This document shows, in pieces, positions 1 through 13,200 of a stretch of DNA of 64,000 nucleotides. The stretch is from Nectonema munidae (Eukaryota; Nematomorpha; Nectonematoida; Nectonematidae), in NCBI GenBank assembly GCA_030549495.1, contig JAUIRK010000673.1, positions 744,001 through 808,000 on the forward strand, read 5' to 3'. The notes beneath the pieces are model-generated. The model was not told the origin of the DNA, searched no databases, and saw only the letters and a list, made by a program, of their open reading frames with translations. The translations under genes and the position numbers were made by a program. How positions within the stretch are numbered: position 1 is the stretch's first letter; each line of letters opens with the position of its first letter.

Positions 1-400
1 AAAAAGAGTTTGCGATTTCACCTCAAAGTCAAAAGTAAGAATAAAAAATCTTGAAAAAAGTTTGCAAATAAAATTAAGAAAAACTTTGTGGCTAATTCTA
101 AGCGAAAACTTGGTAACGAACGAAGCCTAAGTGTAATGTTAGTTGAGCAACTTCAACCGGTCACATTGTTTAGTGCAAAGCGAATTCCAGTTTTAAAGAA
201 GTGATAAATTCCTTTGCTCCTTAAGATCAAGCGTAAGATGCATTATTTGGTCAGTTGGATATTCACTAATAACACATGATTTGTTTAACTTTTCAATCTC
301 AAATTTACCAAATAAAAAGCGCGTGAGTTAAAACTAAAACTAAGATTAAAGACAATTTTGTAATTTTTGGTCTGAATCGTGTATTTTTGTTTTTGTTTAG

Positions 401-813
401 GAAAGCTCCACACTCCTGTCGTCATGAAAAGCGAAATAAAGTCAACAGGTAAGCAAGAAATTATTTAAACGAATGACGAAGCACAGGCATTGCATGCTTC
501 ACCGTTTAGACAGAAGATCATCAAAACTCTTGTCTTCTTACGCGCACAAAGTCAGCACAAACATTTGGAGCGTTGTAGCGATCCCTGCCTTGGTCCTTGG
601 TCTTTGTTCAAAAGTCCTCTTCGTCAAACGATGAAGATAGAGCGTCTTTGGTTAAGCCACTTCAAATTCAAACGTCAGGCAAAGAATGTAAACTGGAAAG
701 AAGAAATGCCTTGGCTTACTTTGAAACACCCTATCCCGAAATCACAAGAGGAGAAATATAAAAATAAATATAATCTTTATTATGTAAAAAAAGCTCATGT
801 TAAAACTTTATGA
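401..813 (+). other. possible exon(s) of an unidentified gene
   Basis: A pyrimidine-rich tract ending in TTTAG at 396-400 precedes a 48-base segment (401-448) that ends at a good donor, AG|GTAAGC. A CAG at 484-486 could be the next acceptor, giving a 38-base intron. Bases 487-760 are richer in GC than their surroundings and read openly in more than one frame. One frame gives a hydrophobic stretch (IWSVVAIPALVLGLC); another ends in LAYFETPYPEITRG followed by a stop. I do not recognise the protein. A small mitochondrial membrane protein is conceivable but unsupported. The two frames would need a splice or frameshift to be joined, so the segment may be a pseudogene. Confidence 0.25.
776..781 (-). 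promoter_or_regulatory. candidate poly(A) signal of the Ldh2-family gene
   Basis: TTTATT on the plus strand reads AATAAA on the minus strand, about 180 bases past the stop codon at 963-965. It is the first canonical hexamer seen downstream of the gene. Confidence 0.4.
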
Positions 814-962
814 CTTTGAGATAAAATGTGCATAACTTATGAAGATAAAAGGATAAGAGTAAAGGTAGGCATTTTGAAATATCACTATTTTGGATAAAAT
901 AAATTAGGTAAAAGAGAAATGTAACAACTATCACATGATTCAATCCTTTGGTGATTTCTTTC

Positions 963-1229
963 TCAATCCACTTTCTTTCTGGCTTTGATCTTTTCGATGC
1001 CTAATCTGTCGGCAAGGGCGTTTAGAGACTTGATCATATTTGGGTGGTAGGTGATGCCCTGCTCGGCATCGCATTTTTTGGTATTCGCGTTCTCTGGATC
1101 CCCGCAAACCAGGACCTCTCCTTCTCCTTGAGCAGGCTTTAGATTGCGCCACTTGTTCAATAAATCAGACAAGCGATCTTCAAAATGCGGAGCGAACATT
1201 TCAGGATTTATTGCTACGAAGGTTTGTCC
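963..1229 (-). CDS. exon 6 (terminal) of the Ldh2-family gene
   Basis: Acceptor TTTAAAG|GGA. It begins GQTFVAINPEMFAPHFEDRL and ends KARKKVD followed by TGA. The stretch VLVCGDPE and YHPNMIKSLNALADRL are the usual C-terminal family blocks. Confidence 0.94.
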   Translation of the reverse strand, partial: GQTFVAINPEMFAPHFEDRLSDLLNKWRNLKPAQGEGEVLVCGDPENANTKKCDAEQGITYHPNMIKSLNALADRLGIEKIKARKKVD

Positions 1230-4200
1230 CTTTAAACATTAAAATCAAGAAATGGGAGAAAGGGAAAAATGAAAAATTGCTGACTGTCATTTAATCGAGC
1301 AGATGTTTCGACCATACAACAACCAATTAATTATCGAGTATATTATTGATTTAATTCCTTACATGCAACTAAGTAAATAACATCGAGTCATTTTGAAGCA
1401 AAGCTTTAGTTATTTTTGCAATTAAGTAAGACTAACTGAGCACTAGTTATTTTTTAAAACTAACGAGAAATAAAAATTATCTTTACTATGATGAATAACT
1501 AACTTATTCACTAGCCAACAATCTGAGAAGAATATGCAAATTTAAATAATCTTTTGCACAAAATTAGTCAGAAAAGATTTTATTTCAAGATAAAACACAA
1601 GTTGTCATTAACCTTGATTTTCTTTACAATCAAGAAATGAGAATTTCTTTTGAAGTTTTTGGAAAGTTAAACAATTGACAAAATGTTTTAAGAAAAAGAT
1701 AAACAAATTTGAAGGGACCTTGTTAGGAAGCCCAATTTTAAATTGGACATTGATTCGATAAAATTAGCGATTAGATCAGTGATTTCCAAACGTTTTTTCT
1801 CGACGTCTTCTTTTTATGTTACAATAAATCTTACGCCCCCTAACTAGATAAAAAACATAACGCCCTCCTTATTAAATAAAAAACATTACACCCCATTTTA
1901 CTTTAAGCAGTAAATGACTTTTATACGAAGATTCAGCGATAATTATTCGCTAATTATAATTTTATGAAAAATATTGGAAAGGATTGCTCCAATTTATGCG
2001 GGACATGAATCTCCAAAGTTTCTTAACTTTGGCTCTTAAAGAAGACGATGCATAGCGCAAATCACTTTAAACTTGCAAACGATTTCTTTGTTTGGCTTTA
2101 TAGCAATGCGTGCTAAAAGTTCTCTTTCCCAAAGATATGGACAATAAGTTAAACAGACCAGTATAAAGATATATTTATCAACTTTATAAGTATATTTTTG
2201 AAAAATTACAATTAAACTATAAAATAACTTGTTTTTATTTGTAATGCTTTGAAAAAGATCCGTTAATTCATTACGTGACTTTTTTCATTTTCATACACCA
2301 CTTGGGTTTATCTTACGCTTCATGGGAGAAGACACACAGTTTGGCAACCACTGGTTTGATAAAGATAAATTAAATGTTTTTTTCACAGAGTTACACATTC
2401 ACTCTATATACGATGCTCCTCATCATGGTTCGTATGGTTCGCATAGACATAGCTTCTACTAAGATTACTATCGAAAATAAAAATCTATTTAGTTTGTAAG
2501 GACACGAATTCTGATTACCAGGCTCAATTTCTACCCGCTGAAACCTGATTGATATCGAACACATCAGTTAATGCTGATACGTTAAAAAATACTGAAGTGC
2601 TGAGGTGTGACACATTCATCAGGCCAATCTCCAGGTGCACCTATTATGTACAAATGGGAGCGTGAGGCATGAGCGATGTAACAAAGAAATTGGTTCAGAT
2701 GTCGATATGTGAAAAGAGTGAGCATTCTTCTTCCTTAAATAAATACTTCAAAAGTCGTGCAATCCTTTTTCTGAAACTTTTTACTTTTCCAAAATTTCTC
2801 TTTATCATTGAAGCTTTAATGTCATTCCTCGCAGTTTCATTCGTTGAGGCACAACTTTTTAATTATTTTTTTCATTTCTGTAGGTTTGTAGGTTGTTTGA
2901 TGCGCCGTCCATACACAAGCCACCTAAGCTGGTTTACAGGTTACTGCAATATGGCGAGGGTTGTTTCGTGGCCATGCTCTATTAATTTCATGACTTTTTT
3001 CATAATAGATTACATAAGGATATATTTTCAATGTCAGATCTTGGAATTTGAGGCACAACATTTAGTTGGAGTTTCATATCCCTGCCTCTACTCGAAAATA
3101 TGGTGCTCTATTAAAAACTTTGAATTCTCTGAAGGATAGGGCAGCCAGATGCCCCATAAAAGCAGAGGACAGAATCTTCGGGTACATAAAAGATTCTGGA
3201 TTTTTCATTCAACTTTTTATATATTCAAAATAGGACGTTTCCAAAATCTGTCTCCAAACAAGATCAATTTATCTCTTTTTTGATATTAAATTTCTTATTT
3301 ACTTTCATGTATTTTTCATTCGTTATTTCTTTAACGAATTCAGAAAATAGTTCATGACTTTTTTCAATACCATGTTTGTTGCGGTTAGATGATTTTAAAA
3401 ATGTGGCAAATATACTCAAGGAAAGTTCTGAGAAACAGCAAGTTATTTCGATTCGGGATGTATAATTTGATGAGTGCCTACAACCAAGAGCTGATGATCC
3501 TCCATTCCCCTCTTTGAAACATTATCATAAAATTATTTTTTAAAAGCATTCAATTCGTTATCTACCTCAAAATCATTTATAGTACCAAACTTTTTCAGAT
3601 TACATTACTTTAAATTCTTTTTCTTTGCAGCATTTAACAACTTCGACTATATTGAGTATTTTACCGTGACAAAGACACGTGGAGTCCAAAATTTGTGTTA
3701 CTTGAAAATAAATTTGCTTGAAACTTTTTTATATTATTAATATTTATTTAAGCTAAGGTTTCGTTATTGAGAAATGAGGATTGATAATTCTAGAATATTC
3801 GCTCAATTTGTTCATATATCATAATTCTTATGGTTCCAATGTTGGAAGCTACGTAAATAATATTGATATGAAAGTGCCATATGGAAACGTTGATCTTTAT
3901 GTTTATTTGGATGAAAATTGAAAGAATACTAAAATAAAAAATTGTTTACGTTCGGATTTTTCATTCAGCCTGCACAATATCCAAAGATAGAGCTTGTTTA
4001 TAGTATGTTAAGTATTTAAAAATACAAGAAAAACATGGCTGATATGGATCATATATGATTACTACACAGACCGTGTCAATTTAACCGTTCATGGATGATT
4101 CGGCCTCTAATATTATCCGAATTGTCCAAAGGCCAAATGAACCTTTTCCCTATTTTTAACATTCAAAGCTAAAACACACCAAGCTCTACCACCGTGCAAA

Positions 4201-7200
4201 TACAAAGCACATATACGATTACTGAGACACGCCAACAGACTTTTGACACGTTTTAGAATAAAGAATTATCTACAATAACTGGTTGGAACAGCCATATGGG
4301 AAACTTAATTCGTAATTGCAACTGAGAAGGTTTTGTTATGCAACATAATATCATTTTCCTTTTATTTTTAAACATTTTCATTATTATAAAAATCTAACAT
4401 TATTGTTTTTTTTGAATTATATAGTTTTGCAAAATTTTTATCCTTAATTTTTCAAATTGAATTATTTTATTATTTTAAAAAATTACAAATTATTTGAAAA
4501 GTCGAGACAATTCGATCTTGTTTTAGTGTTCATTTTCTCTTTACTTAAATTAAAAATTACGTTTTATTATTTTTATATTTCTATTATTTTGTAGATATTG
4601 TTATTTTTAAAAGTTTATGTAATTAAAACAAGTTTAATTATAAAATGCCGAAAAAAATGTAATATTTTTGGTTGCAAAAGCAACTAGAAAAATGAAGCCA
4701 TATACTAAAGTTCTTCCTTTTCCAACTGATGAAATAGAAAGAAAGAATTAGATTGAAGCTATGCCCAATGAACGCTCAAGTTTGATGAAACTTAATCAAA
4801 TATATGCATGCCTGTATCATTTTGATTGTTTGTTTGATTTCTGTTAAAGGAGGAAAAAGAACCTCCTTCTATTTTTGATGGATTAAAAAGTTTAATGCCT
4901 GAAGAAAAGTTTTTCAAAAATCCGAAACACAAACGCGTTATCAGCAAATCGAGCCAAAAGTGAGCAAATTCAAACTAAAGCTGCCGATAAAATACAAAAC
5001 TTTTCTTCCTTTTGTGAAAATATTCAAAAATTTAGGATGTTTTAATTGGGGATAATATTTATATTTCTAAAACTGATGATATAGGACGCTCTGTCATAGA
5101 GTTCTTCCATTTCAGCAAATAAAATCAAAATTTGTTTTTATTTCTTGATTCTGTTGAAAAAAAATGAAAAAGTTGTACAAAAAACATACTTCTCTAAATT
5201 TGGATGTTTGCAAAAAAACAGTCTCATTAGCAAGTGGTCTCAATTCCAAAACATTTTAGCACAGAATGAAATTAAGGATGAAGAAGAGATGAAATAAGTA
5301 AAGTGCGTTGTTGTGATTCACCTCAGTATCAATTTTTATATTCTCAATAGTTGATCCAGAGCGGCGCCGTTTTGATAAAAATGTGTACGTCTTTGCTTCT
5401 GAGCTTTTCACTATCTCGCCAGCCAAATGTACGGTTCTTTTCCAGTGTTAAACTTTTTTCTCGCTACAAATACTTTCAAAAAAACCCTCCGCGGTTCTTT
5501 TTTCGTGAGTTAACTTCTTGTTGGTGTGCCAAACTTAGTTTGGTCTTGCCCGCCTTTGTATTGAAAGTTTGTCTTACGAGGGCCAAAATTTTGAGGTCTT
5601 GAAGAGTTTTGGCCTCGTGTTGTCGCTGGGGTTATTTCTTGTTTTGGACATTGCGTTTTCTACTTTTGTTATATTATTTATTCAAAAACATAGAAACAAC
5701 AAACTAACATTCCTCCCAAATCTCTACCAATCAAAACCTTTGCAAAGCAAGCGTTGCCAAGTCTCCAGAAAGTTGTTGCGCTTTCAACTTTCCAATATCA
5801 ATTTGATATCCTGATTGGTATCTATGATGATATAAAGTCGTTTTGTGGTCTAACCCGTTCTCCCCATTCTGTCTCTGTTTACCTTTCAAAACTTCGAGAA
5901 ACATGTAATGCAATACCTTCTTGCCCTTCCTTTTGCAATGGATATCGTTTTCCAAAACTTTCTAAACAACCACGTTTGTAGTCACAAACTTCTTGCTGCA
6001 GGTTTTTTAACGTTCAAAATTTCACTGTTTTACCTGTGTGTTTTTGAAGAAGCTCTTGAAATTTTTTTTGGTCAAGCTAGACAACGTTTTATATTGACCT
6101 GATTGATATTAATTCTATTGAAAAACTAAAAACCTGCATTCCATGTTAAAGTATAGTTGTTTTCCAAACTCATATGAAGAAACGTTTTGTAATTCAGACA
6201 CACACGTTGATGGTGGTCAATTTGACATGACCATAAAAATGACACTAAAAATTTTATTCATTCTAACAACATTAAAAAAGAAAAATATTTTTAGTTGGCT
6301 TTAGTTACAGTTCAAATAAAGTTGGAAAAGTAAAGTTAAACCGACCTTTTGGTGAACCTGCCTACTTTCAACTACTTTACTACAGTTTAGTGTTTGTCAA
6401 ACTTGCAAGCTCTCTAAGTGAAGTTTTAGCTCTATTCAAGTCCACTGGCTAAAGTGCAGACGTGCTACTATATCAAACATATTTCTAAAGGCTTTTGTGC
6501 TTGATAAAAGTGTCAAAAAAAGAGAACTTGGTTGCCTAAGAAGGTGAGAAATATCTTCAGTGAAAAATTAACTTTTCAAGCCATCACAAAATAATACTAT
6601 AATTATAAACTGAAATATAATTCAAAAATAAAAGAACATAAGTTTGAGTTAGGACCGAAGTTAGAAGTGCGGGGCATGGCAGATACCAGTCCTTCTATTA
6701 AAGTAGTCTATGGCTATAACGCAGTAGGGAAATTTGTGATTAAGTGATTTATCGTGTAGACTACAATCTGTGATAGAAAAGCCTTATTCTTTTTATGAAG
6801 AAAAATAGAGATTTTCGTTGTAATCAGTCACACTTACGACATATCTTATATATTTAAGGAATTGAAGAATCTGATTCATATGCCTGAGAGGAACTTAAAA
6901 GCTGATTTTATGTGAACCGTGATTTACAACTGCTAATTATCTAGGACAAGAAGGCATAACGGGAAAAGAGGAATATGCGCAACTAAGCAGTGAGTAATAC
7001 AAACAAAACAATCAATATCCATAATTAAAGCCAATAATAATAAACTCCTACTCCTAAACTAGTATGAATATTTATTTTTTATTTTTCTTAGTTTTAGTCT
7101 TTCTTAATTTTAGACATTTCTACACAGATTCATTTTAAATGGCTTTAATTTTTTATCAACCAAATTCTCAATCACTTGGATCATTTTTTAATGAAGATCC

Positions 7201-10200
7201 CAAAGAGAAGAACGATGAAATATCAGGACGATACATCAAAATAAAATGAATCTTACGAGATTAGCAACTCTTGTGGAATTCAACCATTTCCTAACGTTCG
7301 GCCCATACTCACTTCCAGAGAGAATGCCACAAAATATCTCCACCATTGCAGCAAGACCCGTTCCCTTGTAACCAGATGTCGCTTCTGTTCCGCCGAGAGG
7401 CAAAAGTCCGCCTCCGTCTAAAACTTTGTTCGGGTCTGTAACTTCTAACCCGTTTTCATCCACTCCCCAACATCGAGGAATTTCCATATCTTTTCTCTTG
7501 TACAGTTCAACCTGCGGGAATAAGAAAGAAAGACGTTAGATCACGGCTAAAAACAAAGCATTGTATTTGCGTGATGGCTAACGGTCTCCAGAAATGTTGG
7601 TAAGGCGGGGAAAGAATGAAAAAATTATACAAAAATAAGGAGATACATTTGTTTCAAAAAGACAAAAAAGAAACCACAAAAATAATTCAAAAAGCCATAT
7701 ATAAAATTGAAAATTAAGTTTTGCTACATAAATGTATTGTTGAAAGCTTTATGCTTTTTATACAGGATAACTCATATTTGAATGATGGATATCAGACTGT
7801 TTCAATAAATCGTTGCACTTCTAACAAAGAAAGGATTCTTTTTCGTGTGCTATCTTTGCTCCCTTTCTTTTCAATATATATATAAATGATCTTCATCAAT
7901 CTTTCAAGATTTTAAGGTTGTATGCAGATAATCACGTCACACCTATAAAGAAAGAAAGAAAGAAAGAAAGAAAGAAAATGATAAGATACAATCGTTAACT
8001 TGACATTTTAACATCCCTATGTAAGAGAGAATAAAATTTTGTACTTGTGACCTTGTCATGGCAGGAGAAAACGAAGGCGAAGGCAGATGCACCTTTCATC
8101 GTGATGATTTAGCTCGAAGGCGAAACGAAAAATAAATATTACCTGAGAGGATATATGATAAAGAAGTTTACAAAAGGAAAATCTTCGAAAATAATTTGAC
8201 ACTTAGTTCAAAGAAATCTTATAGTATGATTATTTCCTATAGATCTAATAAAACAAATTGGATTCAATATTCATGAAGTTGGACTTCAATAAGTGTGCAG
8301 ATTTAATCTCCTAGGTTTAACTATAAATCATAGTTTGGTATTGAATGACCAAATTTCTTTCATTACCCATAAATTAACTTATATAATAGGAACACTGAAG
8401 AAAGCAAAAAAATACGCCTCAAGTAAGATTTACAATACATTGCCTTTACCTCACATGGCATAGAGTATGTTTAACTTAGTGCATTTCTTTGTTTCGCCTC
8501 CAAATAAAGTTGTGCAAATGATATTTATCTTCACTCCATCTTTCAATGTGCAAATATTTGGGCATATTGATTAGACTCGATACTTTTTAAATAAAATAAC
8601 ATATATTTTCGTTCCCTTTCTTCCTTTACAATAAATGCGCCAGCACACTGAGGTGAGCGAGAAAGTCCTTTGTTCTGTTACATAAATATATTTTTCCTCG
8701 CCACGAAGATTAGGGAGGTTTGAGCAAAATTATCGTTGCAATTCAAGTTCAATTTTTGAGGTATCAGGAGTAGATGTAGCGGTGAGAGAAGCGCTTTAAA
8801 CGATCCCAAAAGTAAAGAAGAAAGTGAAGCTTACTTTGCCAATGGCTGCAGTGGAAGTGGCCATGTCCAGGCAAAATTGGTCGCCGTTAGAGGCCGGAGC
8901 GGCCACAGTTATTGGATTTGTTCCAAAGAAGGTTTCCTTGCTTCTTGTTGGCACCTGGAAAGAAGAGGTGTTGGTGAAAGACATGCCCTTAAATTAGATT
9001 CGTGTCATGGAAGAAGGCTCCGGAAATAAGGTGAAAGAAACTTACGATGAGTTTGCTGTTGACAGCCATCAAGGAGTAGTAGCCAGCAATGCCATAATGA
9101 TTCGAACCTGAAGATGCAAAAAGCACATTCAAATACTACATGAGAGAATGCGCGCGTGTGGAACAGAGTTAGAAATAGCAAGCTAACTCATCAGAAATTG
9201 GGCTAACAGTCACGCAAAGTATCAGTGCATTCACGATGATGCGAAGGAAGAGAGAGAGAAAATGTTTGAAAAAGTTAGGCCTTAAAAATATTCGTGCTTC
9301 ATAAAACTTACAAAACCTCAAACTGGTATGGCAAGGAAGAGTATTCCAAATTTCCCAATGCTTCAAGTTCGTAGACAACTTTATTACTTACCTGAGAATA
9401 TCGATCCACAAAAAAACAAAGCATTCAAAAGTTTTAACTAATTTTTGATTTCTTGTTAACTTTAAAAGTATTTAATAATGAGATAAAGGGCAATGTTCGT
9501 ATCTTTTGACATGCAAAAAATGGAATTTTTTGTGTTTTTAATTATAAATGCAATCATGTTTGTTAAATGTAAATAATTTGATTTGCTCAGTTCAAAAAAT
9601 TGCCTATTTGTATACGTAGTAGTATTTATCCGTTATTCAAACGTTAAAAGTTCTAAATCAGTGGTTCTCAACCTTTTTAAACAAAAAGGTCCAATTTCAA
9701 AACCAACATAGAACAAAAGGGCATCATTAAATTGGTTTTATCAAAAGTTTTTAATTAACTCTGAAATAGTATTCTAGTTACTTAAACTAAATCCGAATTG
9801 CAAATCATATTATTGATAAATCAATAAATTTGCGAAATGTTGACTGTTTTAATATGGTATTTTTAATCTATTTTTTTGCAACTAACAAGAGATGAGGGCC
9901 GCATACGGCCCTCGAGGCCACGGTTGAGAACTAATGTCCTACACTAGTTGAAAGAAATAGAACTCTAGATTTAACTCTTCCATTCCTACCATATGGTAGT
10001 CTATTTTGTTAGAATATATGAAAATAAAGGCGCACCTTTGCATGTTATCCAACCTATTCCTGTCTCCTTGGCCTTTGCAATCGCCAACTTCATGCAAAAG
10101 TCGCCCACCATCGGACCTAAAATGTTTTTGCCATCCACCCACGCGGTCGACACCGTCTGTTTCAGGATCTCCGGTGTCCCAGTCTTTTCACACACTCCAG

Positions 10201-13200
10201 ATTGGATATCTTTGGTGTACATCTCTACAATTGTAAATAAGACATATTGAAAATAGGTTTAAGACAATAATGACATCTATTTGTAATCAAAATAATGCTA
10301 AAACGAGTAACTATAACTCACCATCTGACTAACTAAAATGGCAGTTTAATTTCATTAAGAACTCATTATTTGCTTAAATGTTAATTCTATTATTATTTAA
10401 TTTTTCGAATCGAATAAAACTCTCAAACTTAAGTATAAATGCTCACTTATGATATAATAGAGAATTCAATCCCAATAGCAAACTGCAATCATATTCAAAA
10501 ATGGAAAGTATACTGAAAATTGATAATTTTGTTTCCTTGTAACCCTCGCAGTACGGGCTATGGATTTTTACTCCACTTATCTATGTATTAATTTTACTAG
10601 AAATAAAGAATATGTAACCTAATACATTGAGTATATAACAGAAAGTTTTTTTGGGATATGATGTTCCCATTTTTTTAAAATCAAGCTATTTTTTTCCATT
10701 TTATAAAAAAATTATCAAATATCAATTTATTATAGATATATTTTTAAGATAATTTATATAATTGATAAGATGAAAATACTTTTTAAAAACAATTTCAACA
10801 AAAGTTTAAAAAATTGGTAATGCCATTTTAAAGTACAAAATAATATTTTGGTGTATTTATTTTCATTCTAACAAATAATGAATGTTTATTTAGCCATTAA
10901 AAGAAAATGAGGACACAAATTCGGAGTAAATACAAACATAAGAATTGTAAAACTGTAAAATGAAAAATTATTCTTTTTAATTTTCTGTAACTAAAAAAAA
11001 GTTTTTTTGTAAAAGTGGATAAAAAATTTAACACAATCAATTGCCGGTTTTTATCCTGGTTTTCTTCCTCCGAAGAATTCAAAGATTTTTAAGGTTAGGT
11101 ACTCTGGCGACTCGATTCTAACCTTATTAGTAATCAAGCTATCACACTAGACATTAAGTTTGTTTCCCTAATTGGGAGCGTTTGCGTTAGGATTGTATTG
11201 ATCTCTCAGCTGTATTTATATATTTGTAACATACATTATTGTAAAATAATATATATAACAAGGTATAGTTATGCAGTAACAAGGGCCAGTAGGCGTTTAG
11301 TGGGATGGAAAGTCCAGGTAGACCTGGACTCAGCATTCCGAGAGGGCGACGATATCCGAAAGAATGGGTGCGAACGTCACAAACAACTTAACAAACAAAC
11401 TAACTAACACAACCAATTTTGTTGAATTCATCATTCTTTTATAAAGTATAAAATTAGAAAATAGTTTTTTCGTCCAAAAAGTAGCTAAATCTAATTTATA
11501 TGTTATAAGTATCGAGTCTACTCAATATGCCCAAATATTTCCTTTTATTTGCACTTTGAAAGATGGAGTATTATATAACATATGGATTTATATGTTATTG
11601 ATTCATTTATTGTTTTTTCATTGTTATATTTTTGGATAATATATTTGTTTTTTGAACAAAAAAATATATAATGCAACCTATAAAAAAGTTTTCAACTTAT
11701 TTAAAAAAAATTCAGACTTAGCTTATCAGACAAGAAATACCATAATTTTTTATATTTATAATAAAGTATCATCAAAGCAAAAAGAGCATTTATTTGCAGA
11801 GACAATGGTGTAAAAATAAAAATGGAAAATAAAACATGATGTAAAACAATTCACTATTATATAATTATTACAAAGCATGTGATAAATTAGTGCAGAAAAA
11901 TGTTTATTTACAATTAGAACAAAATAATTTCAATGTAATTTACAAATAAATCGGTGACACCTTTGACATTTTCTCGTTCCTCTTTTTTTAGGCTTGCATG
12001 TAGGTAAATAACCTATACATTCTCTAGAAGTATAGACTGTTGCTCATCCAATGAGAAATTTTCATACCCATAAAATGATAAAATATTGAGGATATTTCTA
12101 GGATCATGTTATTCTCAGATCTAGTCTCATAGAAGTTTCTGAATCAACTTCTGAGAAATATTCCAACTATTGTGGAAAACTATATGTCCAAATATTTAGT
12201 GAATATAGTGAAGCTTCTGCTTGATTTATAGTACTGCTTGATTTATAGTAATCTAAGAATTTTATTCGCCATATCAACCCCACTTTCATAATTGTTATAA
12301 ACAGTGATTGTTTCTGGGATACAATATGGCCCTTCAGTTTTGATTTCTTTTAAATGATGACTAGATAAAAGATACGCCCCTTTGACATTTTTATGCGCGT
12401 GTTTACGGGGAATATACGTTGTCAAGGATGCATTTGTAGTAAATAAAAATTTGCTTTCGCATTCCCAAAGTTTTAACGTTCGTAAGTAATTTGATCTAAT
12501 TATATGGGGGATGAATCTTCTATTTGATCTTACTGTCCACAAATTGTATAATTGTTATTACTAGCCCATTCACATCATCTATAAGTAAGAAACCGATCCA
12601 TTATAATGCCTTGGGCAAATTTGAATCACTAACTAAACATTTTACTTTCACCACTAAAATAGTTGCGATATTCTAACACTGAAATGTATATTTGAAGTTT
12701 CATAATGTAATAACTTCTAGAGTCATTACAATGATATATTTTAATGCCAAAACGACAAGGTTTTCAAGGGTCGTAAATTTTAATTGGACACCTCCCAAGA
12801 AATTTACCGATGTCTCATCTATAGTAACAAAAACTTGAGGTGTATAATATATTGAAAACATATCATAAAAATAATCATGTGTGTATATATTACTCAGGAA
12901 ATCGTATCCTCATTGTTTCTACAACATTTATCATCAAAACATATAAATAAATAATGTATAATATATCTTCTATGTTGCTGCTTTCAAAATAGGTTCTGCT
13001 TGTTTCTCTAAAAAAAGATACTTTAAATTTATTGATTGATTCTTTGATGTCCAATATAAAATTTGGGTAGTATCCAATATGTAGTATGCAAGCAAAATAA
13101 GCTAACAAATCGCTAACTTCAAACTTTTGATATGTGGAAAATATATTCCTATGTTTTGGGTAGAACTTCTAAATAATTGATGAATTACTTTTAATAAAAA

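Larger units (their letters stand above)
10225..12242. other. distal part of intron 1, mostly featureless
   Basis: AT-rich sequence with no gene seen. It holds the repeat at 11507-11569 and a GC-rich palindromic patch at 11283-11385. Confidence 0.5.

Noticed and set aside
2669-3139. 156-codon open frame, the longest unassigned one in the first 20 kb
   Set aside because: Composition is Phe/Ser/Cys-rich as expected from AT-rich DNA, it runs through the dispersed repeat at 2884-2945, and no motif is recognisable.
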